Shown piece by piece: positions 44,801 through 62,762 of a stretch of 64,000 nucleotides of DNA (its first letter is position 1; the number at the start of each line of letters is the position of its first letter). This DNA is from Allolobophora icterica (lineage: Eukaryota > Annelida > Clitellata > Crassiclitellata > Lumbricidae). Below the pieces are notes generated by a model. The model searched no databases, was not told the DNA's origin, and saw only the letters and a list, made by a program, of their open reading frames with translations. Location of the stretch: NCBI GenBank assembly GCA_963556255.1, contig OY744610.1, positions 14,113,417 to 14,177,416 of the forward strand. The letters run 5' to 3'. The translations under genes were made by a program, and so were the position numbers.

Positions 44801-45270
44801 TGTATATCACTCATCAGATTTTAAAATCTTACCGGGAGTTTACCTTCAAAACTGAAGCTCCATCTCTTAAAGAAATCGTACCGAGATCTTATCTTCCAAT
44901 TTCCTTTCTATCTAAAGACTATTCACCCTGGCAGTTCACATATTTCCTTACACTCAGGTCTCCTTGCAACTAGGTCAATTCTTTTCTTTATGTAGTAAGG
45001 GGCCGTCCATAAATGACGTCACGCACCTAGGGGAGGGAGGGGGGTCAGAAATTTGTGACGATGTGTGACAAGAGGGGTGTTACTTTTTGTGACGACGTGT
45101 GACGAGGGGGGAGGGGGGTAAAAAAATCGGCCAAAATAGCGTGACGTCATTTATGGACGGCCCCTAACCCTGGACAATCACTTTGGCTTGACGCGGTGCA
45201 GCTTCACGTTGTTTATATGTAGCGCTTTAGACACTGTCACCTTTATAAATTACGAACTTAATTTTACGGT
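44800..45270 (+). repeat. R2 fragment, interrupted by a MITE
   Basis: Shares TATATCACTCAT, ATCTTACC, the CTCTT(A)/TTCC blocks and TAGCGCTTTAGACACTGTCA-CTTTATAAATTACGAACTTAAT with R2 at 40,255-40,790. The element at 44,999-45,164 is inserted in it. R1 copy D follows. Confidence 0.5.
44999..45164. mobile_element. Small MITE with 26-bp perfect inverted ends
   Basis: GGGGCCGTCCATAAATGACG at 44,999 continues for a total of 26 bp that is exactly complementary to 45,139-45,164. The interior is G-rich with GTGACGA(T/C)GTGTGACAAG-type repeats. Flanks are GTAA and TAAC; a TA target is possible. This GGCCGTCCATAAAT terminus is widespread in animal genomes as far as I recall. Confidence 0.88.
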
Positions 45271-45349
45271 TTGTGAGTAAATCGTTTCTTACTTTGAATC
45301 GAGTTCCTAGATCTACTCTTTGTCGAGGCAACAAACCTGACTAAATTCC

Positions 45350-46430
<1,081 letters not shown>

Positions 46431-46924
46431 CAAATGTTGAACAAAATTATATTTATGGTAATATAACGAAAATGTTTTCCGGAAGCTCAGAGTTTAAGAA
46501 TAAATGCAAACGACAATAAAATGTTGCGGATCTCCCCCGATTAATTTGTTCAAAAATGATGAAAGAGGCCATTTGGTCGAAATAAAAACCGTTACATTTA
46601 GGTCTACATGCACATGTTTTATCAGGTATTGTTATGTAGAAATAATTACTTACATGCAACCAGTGATAATATGGGTCATAGCTCTTTTATGGGTTAGCTT
46701 GTGCGTCACAGCGTAGTAAATGGTAAACTCGTTGACATCAGATTTTCTGTTGATAAAACGCTACGCGACAATTTTAGCCGCCATCGGATAAGGTTTCTTG
46801 ATGTGGCAGCTGCCTTGTTTGCCTATTGTTATAGTTATATCCTGTAATATCATTTTGTACAGCGCTGTGAGTCTGAGTCTGTAAATATCTTAATTGAGAA
46901 TGTACTTACTTACTTATTTACTTA

Positions 46925-47038
46925 TTAGAACCACTCCAAATTAACCTGGAACGCTTAACAGCCCACTTTTTCTGGCTTCCTCTTAAAAGCTGTTGTGGTG
47001 TCCAGTGTCCACTGAGACAGTACTATCATCCAAATTAC
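46925..47038 (-). mobile_element. LINE 3'-end fragment
   Basis: Matches 59,490-59,590 (GAACCACT-CAAATTAA, ACGCTTAA-AGCCCA-CTTT, CTTAAAAGCTGT, GTCCACTGAGACAGTACTA), the reverse strand of an RT C-terminus (AFKKKLIKLGY region). Only about 110 bp remains. Confidence 0.65.
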
Positions 47039-47044
47039 AGGTTA

Positions 47045-47995
47045 TGATGAAGCAAACAATAGTCAGGCATTCGCCGAGTTTGAAGATGTGGCCGTTGAAG
47101 ATTTGACATTGCTCGGAGCACCGCAACTTAGAGGCAGAGTTGTCGATAGATCCATTCAGAAGAAGACTGAAGATCTGGAGAAAGTCATCAGAAGGCTTGA
47201 GACACTACACCTACACGACTCAATCACCCTGTTGAGGTGCAGTTTAAGCGTACCGAGGCTGCTATACACATTAAGAACTTCTCTCTGCTTCTTAAACGAA
47301 GGACTTCTACGCGACTTCGACGAAATCTTGAGAACAGGACTATGTAGCTTTAACATTCACATGAGCGACGATCAATGCATCCAGGCATCTTTGTCTGTGA
47401 GAAACGCCGGTCTGGGCATTCCCGCAGTGCCGATATGCTGGCAACTTCCGCCTTTTTGGCATCAGCCGCTGGAACGCGAAGCCTTCAAGACCAACTGCTA
47501 CACGATGTCGCTCTAAAGTTTACAGATCCATTAGTAGAGGAGGCTTCTATTTCGTTGTCTTCGAGATCGAACGCACCTCCTCCCATCGAACAGAAGGCTC
47601 ATATACAAAGAGAATGGGACAGCGCACTGATCTCACATGCACTTCAAGGCCTATCAGAAAGAGCTAGTGATTCTGCTGTTAAAGCCAGATTGTTAGCCAT
47701 GCAATCGCCACACTCAGGAGACTGGCTTCATGCACTTCCCATAACAACAGCAGATTTACGGATGCCAGGAGAGTCATTAAGACTAGCGGATGCCTGGGCA
47801 CTGCGCTGTGTGAAAAACACGCCTGGAAATGTGGGGCCATAGTAGAACCCAATGGTCATCACGGATTCACTTGCGTTAAAGGAGCGGGAAGGCAACAACG
47901 ACATAGCATGATCAGAGCCAAATGCCGGCCATCAGCGTGTAACAGTCGCCCTTCAAATTGGAAACTCCCTATCTGTTCTAGGCACCTTGGACTGG
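47045..47995 (+). pseudogene. Non-LTR reverse transcriptase C-terminal relic
   Basis: FEDVAVEDLTLLGAPQLRG, LHLHDSITLLRCSLSVPRLLY, LLRDFDEILRTGL and MSDDQCIQASLSVRNAGLGI run to about 47,420. A frameshift then moves the frame to SADMLATSAFLASAAGTRSL, and later CGAIVEPNGHHGF, CVKGAGRQQRHSMI (a Cys/His block common after RT in such elements). It is a different family from the LINEs at 6.6, 17 and 37 kb. The RT catalytic core is missing. Clade not determined. Confidence 0.75.
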
Positions 47996-48167
47996 AGCAA
48001 CAAGGAGACCGTGCAGCCTGGACTGAATGACAGCCTATAATAGCCTAAATACAGTAACTGCAAAACAGTTCGTTTGCATATGAGTTTGCTGGCAAAATAG
48101 AAGTAATAATAATAAAAATAAAATAATAATAATAATATCATATGTCTCCGGACAATTTTTTATCTGC

Positions 48168-48352
<185 letters not shown>

Positions 48353-48519
48353 AACCACGTACTCCAAGCCTAGCCTTTCAATCACTGTTAATAACTTAGA
48401 GCCTGAGGGATCTTACTTACCTCGGGGGAAAAAATAATAATAATTAACAATAATAATAGTATCTTACACCTGAGGGATCATATATACCTCGCGTAAAAAA
48501 TAATAATAGTAACTATGAT

Positions 48520-48612
48520 AATAGTAACTACAACAACAACAACAACAACAACAACAGCAACAGCAGCAGCAGCAGCAGCAGCAACAACAACAACAACAAC
48601 AATAACAATAAA
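48520..48612. repeat. (AAC)n/(AGC)n microsatellite
   Basis: AAC trinucleotides on both sides of a short AGC run. The 48.4-48.5-kb sequence beside it also has duplicated TGAGGGATC(A/T)TA blocks. Confidence 0.9.
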
Positions 48613-49097
48613 ATATAAGCTGAGTTATGCCGCTCAGTAAAGGCGGTATACATAGTTGACGTTATCTGTAAGATTAATTATACACACAACTAGTTGTGAC
48701 CTGGACCTCATTATTGCGCGTGTGCATAGCTCATCAAATTATTATTTCTACTCATAAACTGAGGATTTATTGCACAAGTGCCACAAGTCAATAATTATTT
48801 ATTGACGAAGCTTTAAGAGAAACAAAAAGTAGCGATGAAAACATTCAATTGACGTCTGTGTAATAAAGATTTTTATTAAACACCGTACATCAGACAGCTG
48901 CATCGCAACATAAAATAAAAATAAATCATGAGCATCTTTCATTTATTTTTTGAAATATTTACAAGCTTTCATAAATTCTCTGGTCACATGCAGCTCATGT
49001 GATGACATCGACCTTCTGATGGGTTTCTGTTTAGGCGCCTTAATAAATGTGTTATTTTAACCTCTCTAGATGGTCAAATCGCACAATCACGAACAGA
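48613..49097. other. Intergenic, nothing recognised
   Basis: AT-rich sequence without gene or repeat match. Confidence 0.4.
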
Positions 49098-49105
49098 ATG
49101 TGCCC

Positions 49106-51374
49106 TAGGGTGGTCCACAAAAATAAAGTTTGAGCTAGAGACCAGGCCACCCTCTCAGTTTTTTACACCTGTCAATAGTATTATTGAGACAAAATTTCAG
49201 CTTCTTATTCCAACTGGAAGATGGTGCTCAATGACATATAAATATTACCATATAGTAGTATTTGCTGTAAATCTCGATGCCTTATAACTTGGTCATCATT
49301 TATCATGGAGATGAGCTTGAAATAGTTTCTGTTGTGTTAACAGACTTACTTACTTACTGGTACTTGAAACAAAAAAGTGTACAGTTCTTGTTGAAGGTCA
49401 TAGTGCCTACATAATGTGTTTTGGGCTGGCATGTTTTTAGAAGTGAATTTTTACATTACAATTGCTGCAGCGCTTGGCTGTGGTCCTTCTGCCCTGCCAC
49501 TTTCGCGTAACAGAGTGCGTAAGAAAGCCAGGACACAGCATGCTGAAGCTGTAAGATCTGAATTTGTGCCAGATTAGCCACTGGTACTACACTGGGTTGA
49601 GTAAACCCTGCCTAAGATCTTTGGAGCAGGAAATGTCGACCGCCTCCCAGAGCTGCTTTCAGGTGATGGTGTGAATAAGCTCCTCTTTGTGCCCAAATTA
49701 GCCTTTGGGACAGGATGCAATGAATTCATGATCGTTCATATTCTTCTGAAGTTGTGAAAACTCACAGTTGACAAGGTTCAAGCCTTGAGCTTTGATACAA
49801 TGTATGTCAACACTGGGCATTTCAACGGATTGTGTGTTCAGCTGGAAGACAAATAAGCTGAGAGCTCTTGTGGTTGGCCTGCCGTCATCATGTCATGGAA
49901 TTGATTTTATCCAAAGTATTCACCTTGTGCTGCAGTCCACCTGTTCTCCATAAATCCCAATCTTCAAGAGATTTAAATCTGCTGGGAAGGTGTGACATGT
50001 GTCAACTTCCGAGGACTGGAAGTCATATCCGGCACTGCAGCCCCCATGAAACAGCGTCAGTTTTCTCAAGGGGTTTGCTGAAAGAAATTCAGAGATCAGA
50101 GACAACTACCAAGAGCTCATTGAGCTGACAGTGGTTGTCCTTGGAAGTCAGTCTTCAATCATTCACTGCATGGAGAGCCCTGGGCCAATTCACCATGCAC
50201 ATTGGATGGCCAAGTTACTGTATGCAATCAAAATCTAACTTTTTCGCGATCAGATTCATTGATTTTTGAAGTTTGGAGCCCTGTTTTACGCAAAGACATG
50301 GACAAAGGCCCCACTTGCTGCTGAAGCTCAAGAACAAGATCTATCACTTTGGATTGGTCTAGGACAATATGAGTCTATTGACTGTGACGTTAGCGTTGCT
50401 GCCAGGACGGTCCTAAAAACCACTTGTGGTACCTTTCAGACGAGGCTGTTGGTCTGGCAAGGTTCTCAGACCAACTTCCTGTAACAGATAAAGTGAAGAT
50501 TGTCGACAGAATGACAGTAAGACCAACTTCCTGTAAGAGATAAAGTGAAGATTGTCGACAGAATGACTGCAAAGCCTGGTGAAAGAAGGTGAGAAGTGAT
50601 GCTAAGGTACTGAAAGAGGGGTTTTGGGTGATTTTACAACCCAGTTGAACCCACTGATCGCTGACAGTACTGTCACACCTGAAGATGAGTAGTTTTTGTG
50701 TTACACTTCAACCACAGAAATGGATCGAGAATGAGGATTATAAGCAAGGCAGATAGATAATTCAGCAGTTGAGAGTGGTGAAGAGAGGCTGAGAGAGTGT
50801 GAAGTTGTCCGAGGAATTCTACTGACTCATCACCAATGATGAAGAAGAAAAGCTATTTCTTCTTCAAGTGGTCGAGGCAAATATGAAAGCTGTTCTCACT
50901 AACACAAGAAAGAAGTCTGCTGTTGACGCAGTGCTTGCAAAGCCTTGCAGTTTCTAGAGTCAAATACTGTAACCGGTGTTTAAATTATAAAACAAGAACA
51001 ATCGACATTCGATATTCATGGACTGGACGATGTTTTTGACATTTTTGGATATTTCCAATTCATTAAACCTGATGAAATTTTACAGTTCCATCTGTCTAAC
51101 TGTTCTTGTATTACATATGTTGTCAAATTACAGTAATATTTGATCTGTCTTGAAATAAAATGCATTTGTATGCTCAACACACTCATATCTACAATTAATG
51201 TCTATTTATCGGAATATAACTAAGTAACATAGTCCGTGAGCATCGTCTTCCAGTTGGAATAGGAAGCTGAAATTTTGTCTCAATAATACTATTGATAGGT
51301 CTAAAAAACTGAGAGGGTGGCCTGGTTTCTAGCTTGAACTTTATTTTTTTACCATGTGTCTGTGGACCGCCCTA
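49106..51374 (+). mobile_element. TAGGGTGG-ended DNA transposon, copy 2
   Basis: Ends TAGGGTGGTCCAC and GTGGACCGCCCTA. Inverted arms extend about 130 bp inward (ACCAGGCCACCCTCTCAGTT, TAGTATTATTGAGACAAAAT and TTCCAACTGGAAGA pair with the right end). Flanking ATGTGCCC (49,098-49,105) and TTGTGCCC (51,379-51,386) look like a target duplication displaced by 4 bp. It encodes the same protein relic as 25,355-27,187. Confidence 0.85.
49440..50965 (+). pseudogene. Transposase-like remnant in TAGGGTGG element 2
   Basis: Pieces in order: SFDTMYVNTGHFNGLCVQLE (near 49,790-49,850), VACRHHVMELILSKVFTLC-like (49,875-49,930), IPIFKRFKSAGK, EIRDNYQELIELTVVVLGSQ, MESPGPIHHAHWMAKLLYAI, LGQYESIDCDVSVAARTVL, and VGLARFSDQLPVTDKVKIVD. 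The DT..NTG and C-R-H-H motifs look like parts of an RNase-H-fold transposase core. Stops and frameshifts are frequent. A 49-bp direct duplication (CCAACTTCCTGTAA, GTGAAGATTGTCGACAGAATG) is present at 50,470-50,516 and 50,520-50,566. Confidence 0.7.
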
Positions 51375-51386
51375 ATTATTGTGCCC

Positions 51387-51984
51387 GTAACTTCGATAAC
51401 TAGGGACATAAACTTCGTCTTTGAACATTTTATCCAACAGCTTGAAATTCTCTCCAGCTGAATGCTACGACCAATCAATCGTTTCGTAAAAATCTGCTAA
51501 TCTATAGATAGTTATCTTGACTAAACACGAAGACGGTTTTCGTCAGCACAAAACTTTATATCATTATTAGTGGATTTGCCCGTCATTATGACAGGATAGG
51601 TAGGCATGGACAGAGGATTAGGCATAGCATCGATAGTTTTGACAATTTCACTGTGTAATTTTGGTTTACCACACAGTAAGCCCCTATGTATAAATAGTAT
51701 CATTTGATATCATATGCATGTGTTATACTGTACGTTTATGAGTCACTTTGAGTCATTTTCAGTGTATGACTACAAGTGTTAGACGGGGACGGATGTGGAT
51801 GGGAGGAGACGGGAGAGGGTGCGTCCAATTTTTTAAGCCTGGAGGCGCCCTTGCGGCGGCACACAAATACTGCGTATTTATCTGAGTGGACCTATCTCAA
51901 GTGACTGTAAATTCGGAAAAGAAGTCTTTAACTAGGCTTTGCAATTTCAAGCCGGACCGAGTTCAGGATACATGCGCGTAAGCC
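51387..51984. other. Intergenic, nothing recognised
   Basis: No gene supported. A GC-richer patch (51,780-51,870) has no recognised function. Confidence 0.4.
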
Positions 51985-52260
51985 TGCATGTGTGATTGTG
52001 TGATTGTGTGCGTCTGTATGTCTGTGTGTATGGCTCTGCGTATTCATGTATTTGTACATGTATGTATGTGCATGTGCGTAAGCCTGCATGTGTGATTGTG
52101 TTCGTCTGTATGTCTGTGTGTTTGTCTCTGCGTATTCATGTCTTTGTAAATGTATGCATGTGCATGTGCTTCTGTATGTGTCTGTGTCTTTGTATATGCA
52201 TGTATGTGCGTGTGCGTCTGTGTCTGTGTGTATGACTGTGTCTATACATTTATATATTGT
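51985..52260. repeat. TG-rich degenerate repeat
   Basis: Diverged TGTGTCTGTATGT, GCATGTGCGTAAGCCTGCATG and similar motifs; GCGTAAGCCTGCATGTGTGATTGTG, given here in part, occurs twice (about 51,976 and 52,076). Confidence 0.7.
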
Positions 52261-53095
52261 ATCGTAATGTCATCGTCATGCATAAAAATTAATAGGAATC
52301 TCAACTACCGTTGGTTTAGGCTAAAATAATTTACCTCAGCCTTATTTTAATTGCACAAATTTCATAATTTCAAGACGTTAAGTTAGTCCGAAACACGTGC
52401 AACATAAGCTTACCTTGAAAACCGGATTTCCAACAAACACGCTCCGTCAGCAGCAACACAAGCGCTTGCAGCTGAGACTGCGATGCGCGAAATGTCGTTT
52501 GCGACCCAGTTAACTCACATACTGCAACATGGCGTCCGTTTATACGCTGCAGAATATCGTACACGCAACTGTTCTAGTGTACGTCTGAAAAAGACCGGTT
52601 AGACGACAGAGACACACATGGACCCGGACGCTTGACGCAGACTTTGGACATAACACTGCCTGGAGCCGTGCGCAGGATCGTCTTTGTACTTGTCTTTGTA
52701 TATGCATGTATGTGCGTGTGCGTCTGTGTCTGTGCATATGACTGTGTGTGTGTGTCCACTTTTATATGTGTATTGTCTCTTGATGTCACGTGATGCATAA
52801 ATAGGAAATTAAAACAGGTTTTCCAAGCACGCTCCGTCAATAGCAACACAAGCGCGTGGAGCTGAGACTGCGATGCACGAAATGTTGTTTGCGACCCAGT
52901 TAACTCACATACTGCAACAGATGGCGTCCGTTTATACGCTGTAGAATATCGTACACGGAACTGTAGGCAACTGTACTGCATACGTCTGAAAAACACCGGT
53001 TGGACGACCGAGACACACATGGACCCGGACGGTTGAGGCAGACCTGCCGCCGGTGGGCTTTGGACTTAACATTGCTTAGAGTCGTGAGCAGGATG
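52175..53095. repeat. Tandem duplication of ~500 bp
   Basis: Segments 52,175-52,680 and 52,685-53,095 share TATATGCATGTATGTGCGTG, CACGCTCCGTCA, CAACACAAGCGC, GCGACCCAGTTAACTCACAT, GCGTCCGTTTATACGCTG, AGAATATCGTACACG, GAGACACACATGGACCCGGA and GACTTTGGAC, with scattered indels. Each copy contains the candidate exon described separately. Confidence 0.85.
52414..52521 (-). CDS. Candidate cryptic exon, duplicated (copy 1)
   Basis: Minus strand: acceptor GTTGCAG|TATGTG, donor TTTCAAG|GTAAGC, 108 nt with phase 1 at both ends. It encodes CELTGSQTTFRASQSQLQAL then VLLLTERVCWKSGFQ. In the second copy (from 52,911 downwards) the differences within this frame are five synonymous (ACG/ACA, CGC/CGT, CTG/CTC, CTG/CTA, CTG/TTG) against one replacement (Gln/His) plus an in-frame 3-bp indel, and the donor is lost. 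That hints at coding constraint in this frame. No family was recognised and no other exons of such a gene were found. Confidence 0.3.
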
Positions 53096-53099
53096 GCGA

Positions 53100-54830
53100 G
53101 CTAAGAAATGTGCAGCCACGCCACTTTGTACTTCCGAGGACCATTGCATACCTTTGAAGGCCTTTGTATTCTTATATGGACCATTATTTACTCAACTGTA
53201 CAACTTTATTATGCTCTTGAAGATAGTTGTGTGCATGTATAGACCACTTGCACCTCTAGATCGTAACTGATCTGATAGTGTTATAGACCTACATAATTAT
53301 ATTACAGTTTGCCAGAGTAATTGCGACACTTGACAAAGACACAAATATGCAAACCGGATCATTTTCTCGACCTCTGTTTCCGAATCTACACCATAGATGT
53401 AAATTATAACTGTAATTGGGAGTACTCAAGTCCTCATTTATATAGCGCTTATTCGAGGAAACTCAACAGAAGTGCTCAGACTTAACTAACTATACAAGAC
53501 GTGCACCATTGATCAGAATGGTCTTCCGTAGCTTGCTAGAAATGGAGACATGGAAAGTAGAAATAGATGATATCGCAGATTCCATGGAAGCCTGTTCCAG
53601 AATGAGGGGCCGACCACGACAAAGGTTTCATGTTGCAAGGTGACAATGCCACATGATATTAGAGTCACATACTACGCAGACATTATATGTGTAACATGTA
53701 TGCCACATTTATGTGGCATACATGCCATATTTGATATACATGTATTATTATGGCTTATTCATTCGGAAAATGTGCATAGCCCCCCCCCCTTCAGGGTTTC
53801 TGCTCTGGGCCGTTCCCAATCCAACCCCGGCGATAAGGGACAGACTTTAGGCCGGTATAGAATATGTCAGCAGAATTCCTCGGCAGGAGTCTTAACTCTA
53901 AGAGAAGTCCATTCCAAACAGTTGGACCAACGACAGAAAACGCTCGATGCAGCATTATAGAGGCACCAGCAGCTCACCATGAGCCGTAGAGCGAAGAGAG
54001 CAACGGCCATGGAGACCCAACGTAGAGTGGCAGAGCACCTATGAGTTAGCAGGTCCAGTGGGCATCACCAATCTAAATCCTGTATCAGTGTAAACATCCC
54101 GCATGTATCCCGATACATGGCCATACCTGGACATGCCACTGATGATGCGTGTCGCCGCCCGCAATACTCGTTCCAGACACCGAATACGCCGCTGTGGGAG
54201 ACCGGCTTATGTAGCACTGTATGTATTATCATAATTGTATGCATTACTATGGCTTATGTATACCGAACGACCCAAGAATACCAAAGCATCTCATGACAGA
54301 TTTAACATATGATAGCTCTAACATAAGTCAGATTTAACACATGTTGGCAAGAAACCTATTGAAAATTATTCGGACAATTAGGTGATTCAGAGTAATGTGA
54401 TATTGTGTACAATTGTGTGTCTGTATACATGTGCCTACCCGTCTGCTTGCGTAATTTTATCTAACTGTCTCACTGTCTCACTGTGTCTAGTGGTCTATGG
54501 GTCTACGTGCGTCTATATATGTGTGTGGTACTGTATCTGTGTGTGGCTGTCTGTTTGTCTGTCTGTCCCTTCATCGTAGACAATCAATACCATCTGCTGC
54601 ACAAACAGAGCCTTTGGAAAGAGCCAGCCTGTCGCTGAGAGCAGCATTCATGAGACCGGCGACGCATAGCACTAACATCAGCGGCAGTAGCAATAATCCC
54701 AGCATCAACATCCCGGCGTCAACATCGGCAAAGGACACGATGAACAGGTTAGGTCAGTCAGCATATTCCCAAATCCCAACACGTATAGCAGTTCATAAAT
54801 ACTTAGGGCTTAGGGTTATGGTCAGCATAG
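53100..54830. other. Intergenic, no gene
   Basis: No supported gene. The part from 53,440 to 54,200 has the look of a decayed repeat (ATATAGCGCTTAT, GAGACCCAACGTAGAGTGG, CCATACCTGGACATGCCACT) but no coding frame or partner copy was found. TGTC/TGTCTG simple repeats lie at 54,470-54,570. Confidence 0.4.
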
Positions 54831-54839
54831 CCTTTGCAT

Positions 54840-55045
54840 TTTGTGCGATTAAAAAGCTATGCTTACAAGTGGAAGCTGGATATTTTTGCGACTAAAACGC
54901 TATACCTGCGAGTGGAAGCTTGATATTTTCATTGCAGAAATTTAATTCGGGTGAGAAACGACTAAAATGCTATACCTGCGTTTGGAAGCTGGATGTTTGT
55001 GCGACTAATAGGTCATGCGTGCGAGTGAAGGCTAGATTATGCATT
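54840..55045. repeat. Short tandem repeat, ~55-bp units
   Basis: About four imperfect units of GCGACTAAAACGCTATACCT, GCGAGTGGAAGCTGGATATT and TTGCAGAAAT. Confidence 0.7.
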
Positions 55046-55244
55046 GCTGAAATGTCATAATTTATTTTCAACCAATAGCGGCAAAAATAAATTTATGAAT
55101 ATTTTATGAACTGCTATACGTGCTGGGATTTGGGTAAATGCGGCCAATAATTTTTTGGCAGTGGCAATTCGGATCACTTTCTGACGGAGGAGAATTAATG
55201 TTTAATTTTTTGCTCGTTTCTCTGGTTTTCTCTCCGAACCGGGA

Positions 55245-55570
55245 CGCAGCGAGTCACTTCACCTTTGCACCGAGCCAGTGAAACAGGAGACTCATTTACC
55301 TTAGACGTAGACTTATATTATCCAATTTGGATGAGAATATTATAAGTGAAACGAAATTTTAAAAAAAGGAAACGAAACAGATCTCCGACAGGAAAAAGCA
55401 CAGAGAAGTAAGAATAACTCAAAGTTATAAAGCACGCTTACTAAGATTGCGTTGATGCTTGCAACAGTATTTTGTTCCTTAAATAGAAAATTAAGTCAGT
55501 GGTGCATCTCATGGGACGGATTTCATTCAACAGTTCCTATTACAGAAATGCCTGAAAGAGACCTGTTCAA
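55245..55570 (-). repeat. Solitary copy of foldback arm segment
   Basis: Matches 18,880-19,270 of the right foldback arm in the same orientation: TCACTTCACCTTTGCACCGAG, TTATATTATCC-A-TTGGATGAGAATATTA, AAAAAGCACAGAGAA, GATTGCGTTGATGCTTGCA and TTTCATTCAACAGTTCCT. No inverted partner is nearby. Confidence 0.65.
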
Positions 55571-56117
55571 GAGAGGCACCTTTTTTAGAAAGCATGTTAT
55601 ATTTTCAAAAATATATAATATTATGCCACAATTTTTTCATAGGCATGTTGGCAACTCATAAGGCTAATATAAAAACGTTAGAAATTGACTATGTATAGTA
55701 ATATATTTTGCAAAATGTGCAAAAACGCAAACTGAAAATGATGTCACTCTTACTCCACCACTATGGGCACGAGCGGCATATACTGCCACTCATGCCCAAA
55801 AGGTGGGGCAAGTTTGACATGAAGGCAGGCAGCGACATTGGTAGCTAGGCTATCTGACTTATTAATCTGACAATAAAGAACAGTTACGCAAAATGAATTC
55901 AAACTATCAGTCGTATTTGTAATCTTAAGTGAGAAATATTCGTAGTTAAAGACAGCAATGTGTGAATTGCTTGTCGCCGGGGTCAATAGGGGCACCGCTT
56001 TCATGACACCAGTACTTGCATGTTAAGCACTGAATCAACGTTTCTTTGGGTGGGTCGCTGTAAAGCTCTCTGCATTAAATACAATGGATCCCCATGTCAC
56101 TCTCCGATCTGGATTTC
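55571..56117. other. Intergenic, nothing recognised
   Basis: No supported gene or repeat. Confidence 0.4.
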
Positions 56118-56352
56118 TTTATGGCACTCTTCTGCTTCTGGTTCTTCTGCTTCTGGTTCTTCTGCTTCTGGCTCTTCTGCTTCTGGTTTTTCTGCTTCTG
56201 GCTCTTCTGCTTCTGGTTTTTCTGCTTCTGCCTCTTCTGCTTCTGGTTTTTCTGCTTCTGGCTCTTCTGCTTCTGGTTTTTCTGCTTCTGATTCTCATTC
56301 TGCTGGTTCTTCTGCCACTGATTCTTCTGCTTCTGGTTCTCCTGTTTCTGGT
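56118..56352 (+). repeat. 15/30-bp minisatellite (TTCTGCTTCTGG...)
   Basis: About 15 units of TTCTGCTTCTGG(T/C)TC or TTTT, alternating so that the higher-order period is 30 bp. One frame gives SASGSSASGF repeats within a 112-codon frame from 56,020 to 56,358. Without homologue or splice support I treat it as a minisatellite. Confidence 0.9.
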
Positions 56353-56644
56353 TCTTAATCTTCTAGCTCCTTTGCTTTTCTGCAGCCTCGAACAGATGCA
56401 AAGAATGATAGACAGTCGTCTTTGCACGTGTGTTTTTAAAAGTCTTTGTAACGTTGTTCATGAAACATCGAGAATGCTTGTCTGCTTCTAAGGGCGGGAG
56501 GTAGTCAGGATTTCATGCTTCAGCAAAGAAATCATCATTGACCTCCACTTTGCATATGCGGTGTATTTATTTATATTAAGTTGCGCTTAGTAAATCTCAT
56601 AATATTGTATTATAAATAATAAAGCAAGAAACGATTTTATCACC

Positions 56645-57155
56645 AACGATATAATAGATTAAGTTCGTAATTTATAATTGTCTAAAGCGCTACTTATACG
56701 ATGACTGTGAAGCGCCATCTTATTCACGAGTGCTGCTGTAGGTCAGAGATACTTTATAAAGGATCGATCCAGTTGCTTGGAGGCCAAAGGTTATGGAAGC
56801 AGCTGAACTGCTAGAGTAAATCGTGTGTAGGTAGAACAGAAAAAAATAGCAAGGCGGCGGATTTCCTGGATCCTGGTAAGATTTGTTTTCAGATTGGAGA
56901 ATTAGTTTTGAATTAAAGTCTAATGAATGATATGTAGATGGATTTGAGATTGATGATGGCAGGTCAACGACATGTGAAGTGAAGCAAAGGAGGAGTTATG
57001 TAAGTCATGTGAGAAACCGATACAGAGGTGAAGTGCCGTGTATACCATGTTGATCGGTGAGAGAGTTTCAGATGAATATTATCTGTGGTGACTGAGACGA
57101 GTTGAAGATAGGTGACAGAGGAAGATTGTCCAGAACTAGATGGTTAGGTCAACGG
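56645..57155 (-). repeat. Dispersed repeat R2, copy 2 (inverted)
   Basis: Reverse complement of 40,255-40,790 (AAGTTCGTAATTTATA, AGCGCCATCTTATTCACGAG, GGATCGATCCAGTTG, CTGGATCCTGGTAAGATT, AGGTCAACGACATGT, TCTGTGGTGACTGAGACGAG, GGAAGATTGTCCAGAACTAGATGG in pieces). Not followed by R1. It ends about 390 bp upstream of the TIR-STING start codon. Confidence 0.7.
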
Positions 57156-57546
57156 CTTTTTGAAAGTTGACGTCATACTGAGGGAGACCTGGTAGTGCAA
57201 GAATAAGCATTTGCGATGTGTTTACATGATTTTGCATTTTATGTTTTGTTTGTGTTTTCTGTTGTTAAAGTACATCTTTTATCTGGTGCGATGTTTTTCT
57301 GTTTTTACTGTAGCCACATCGCCATCAGACACGTCTTGTAACAGACAAAATCCTGAAAATAAACAAATCTAAACTAACAGGTTATACGTTTTCATCCTCA
57401 GCTAAGACTAGATGTGATTTAGTGTTGAGTTAAGGTCACATGAGAGTAGAAAAACCGATTTAATATAGCTTCAATTTATACAGAGGAACAGTTTTCTGAG
57501 CTCCAACTCTGAGCGAACAGTTCACTTGTTTGAATCGCTTTGAATT
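57156..57546 (+). promoter_or_regulatory. Presumed 5' flank / 5' UTR of TIR-STING
   Basis: About 390 bp between R2 and the start codon. No convincing TATA box, NF-kB or IRF site could be assigned by eye. A CATCCTCAG|CTAAG near 57,393-57,407 could be a 3' splice site of a 5' UTR intron. Confidence 0.25.

Positions 57547-62762
<5,216 letters not shown>

Noticed and set aside
56020..56358. 112-codon Ser/Ala/Gly frame as a gene
   Set aside because: The repeat part is a minisatellite and the first 36 codons have no recognisable features.
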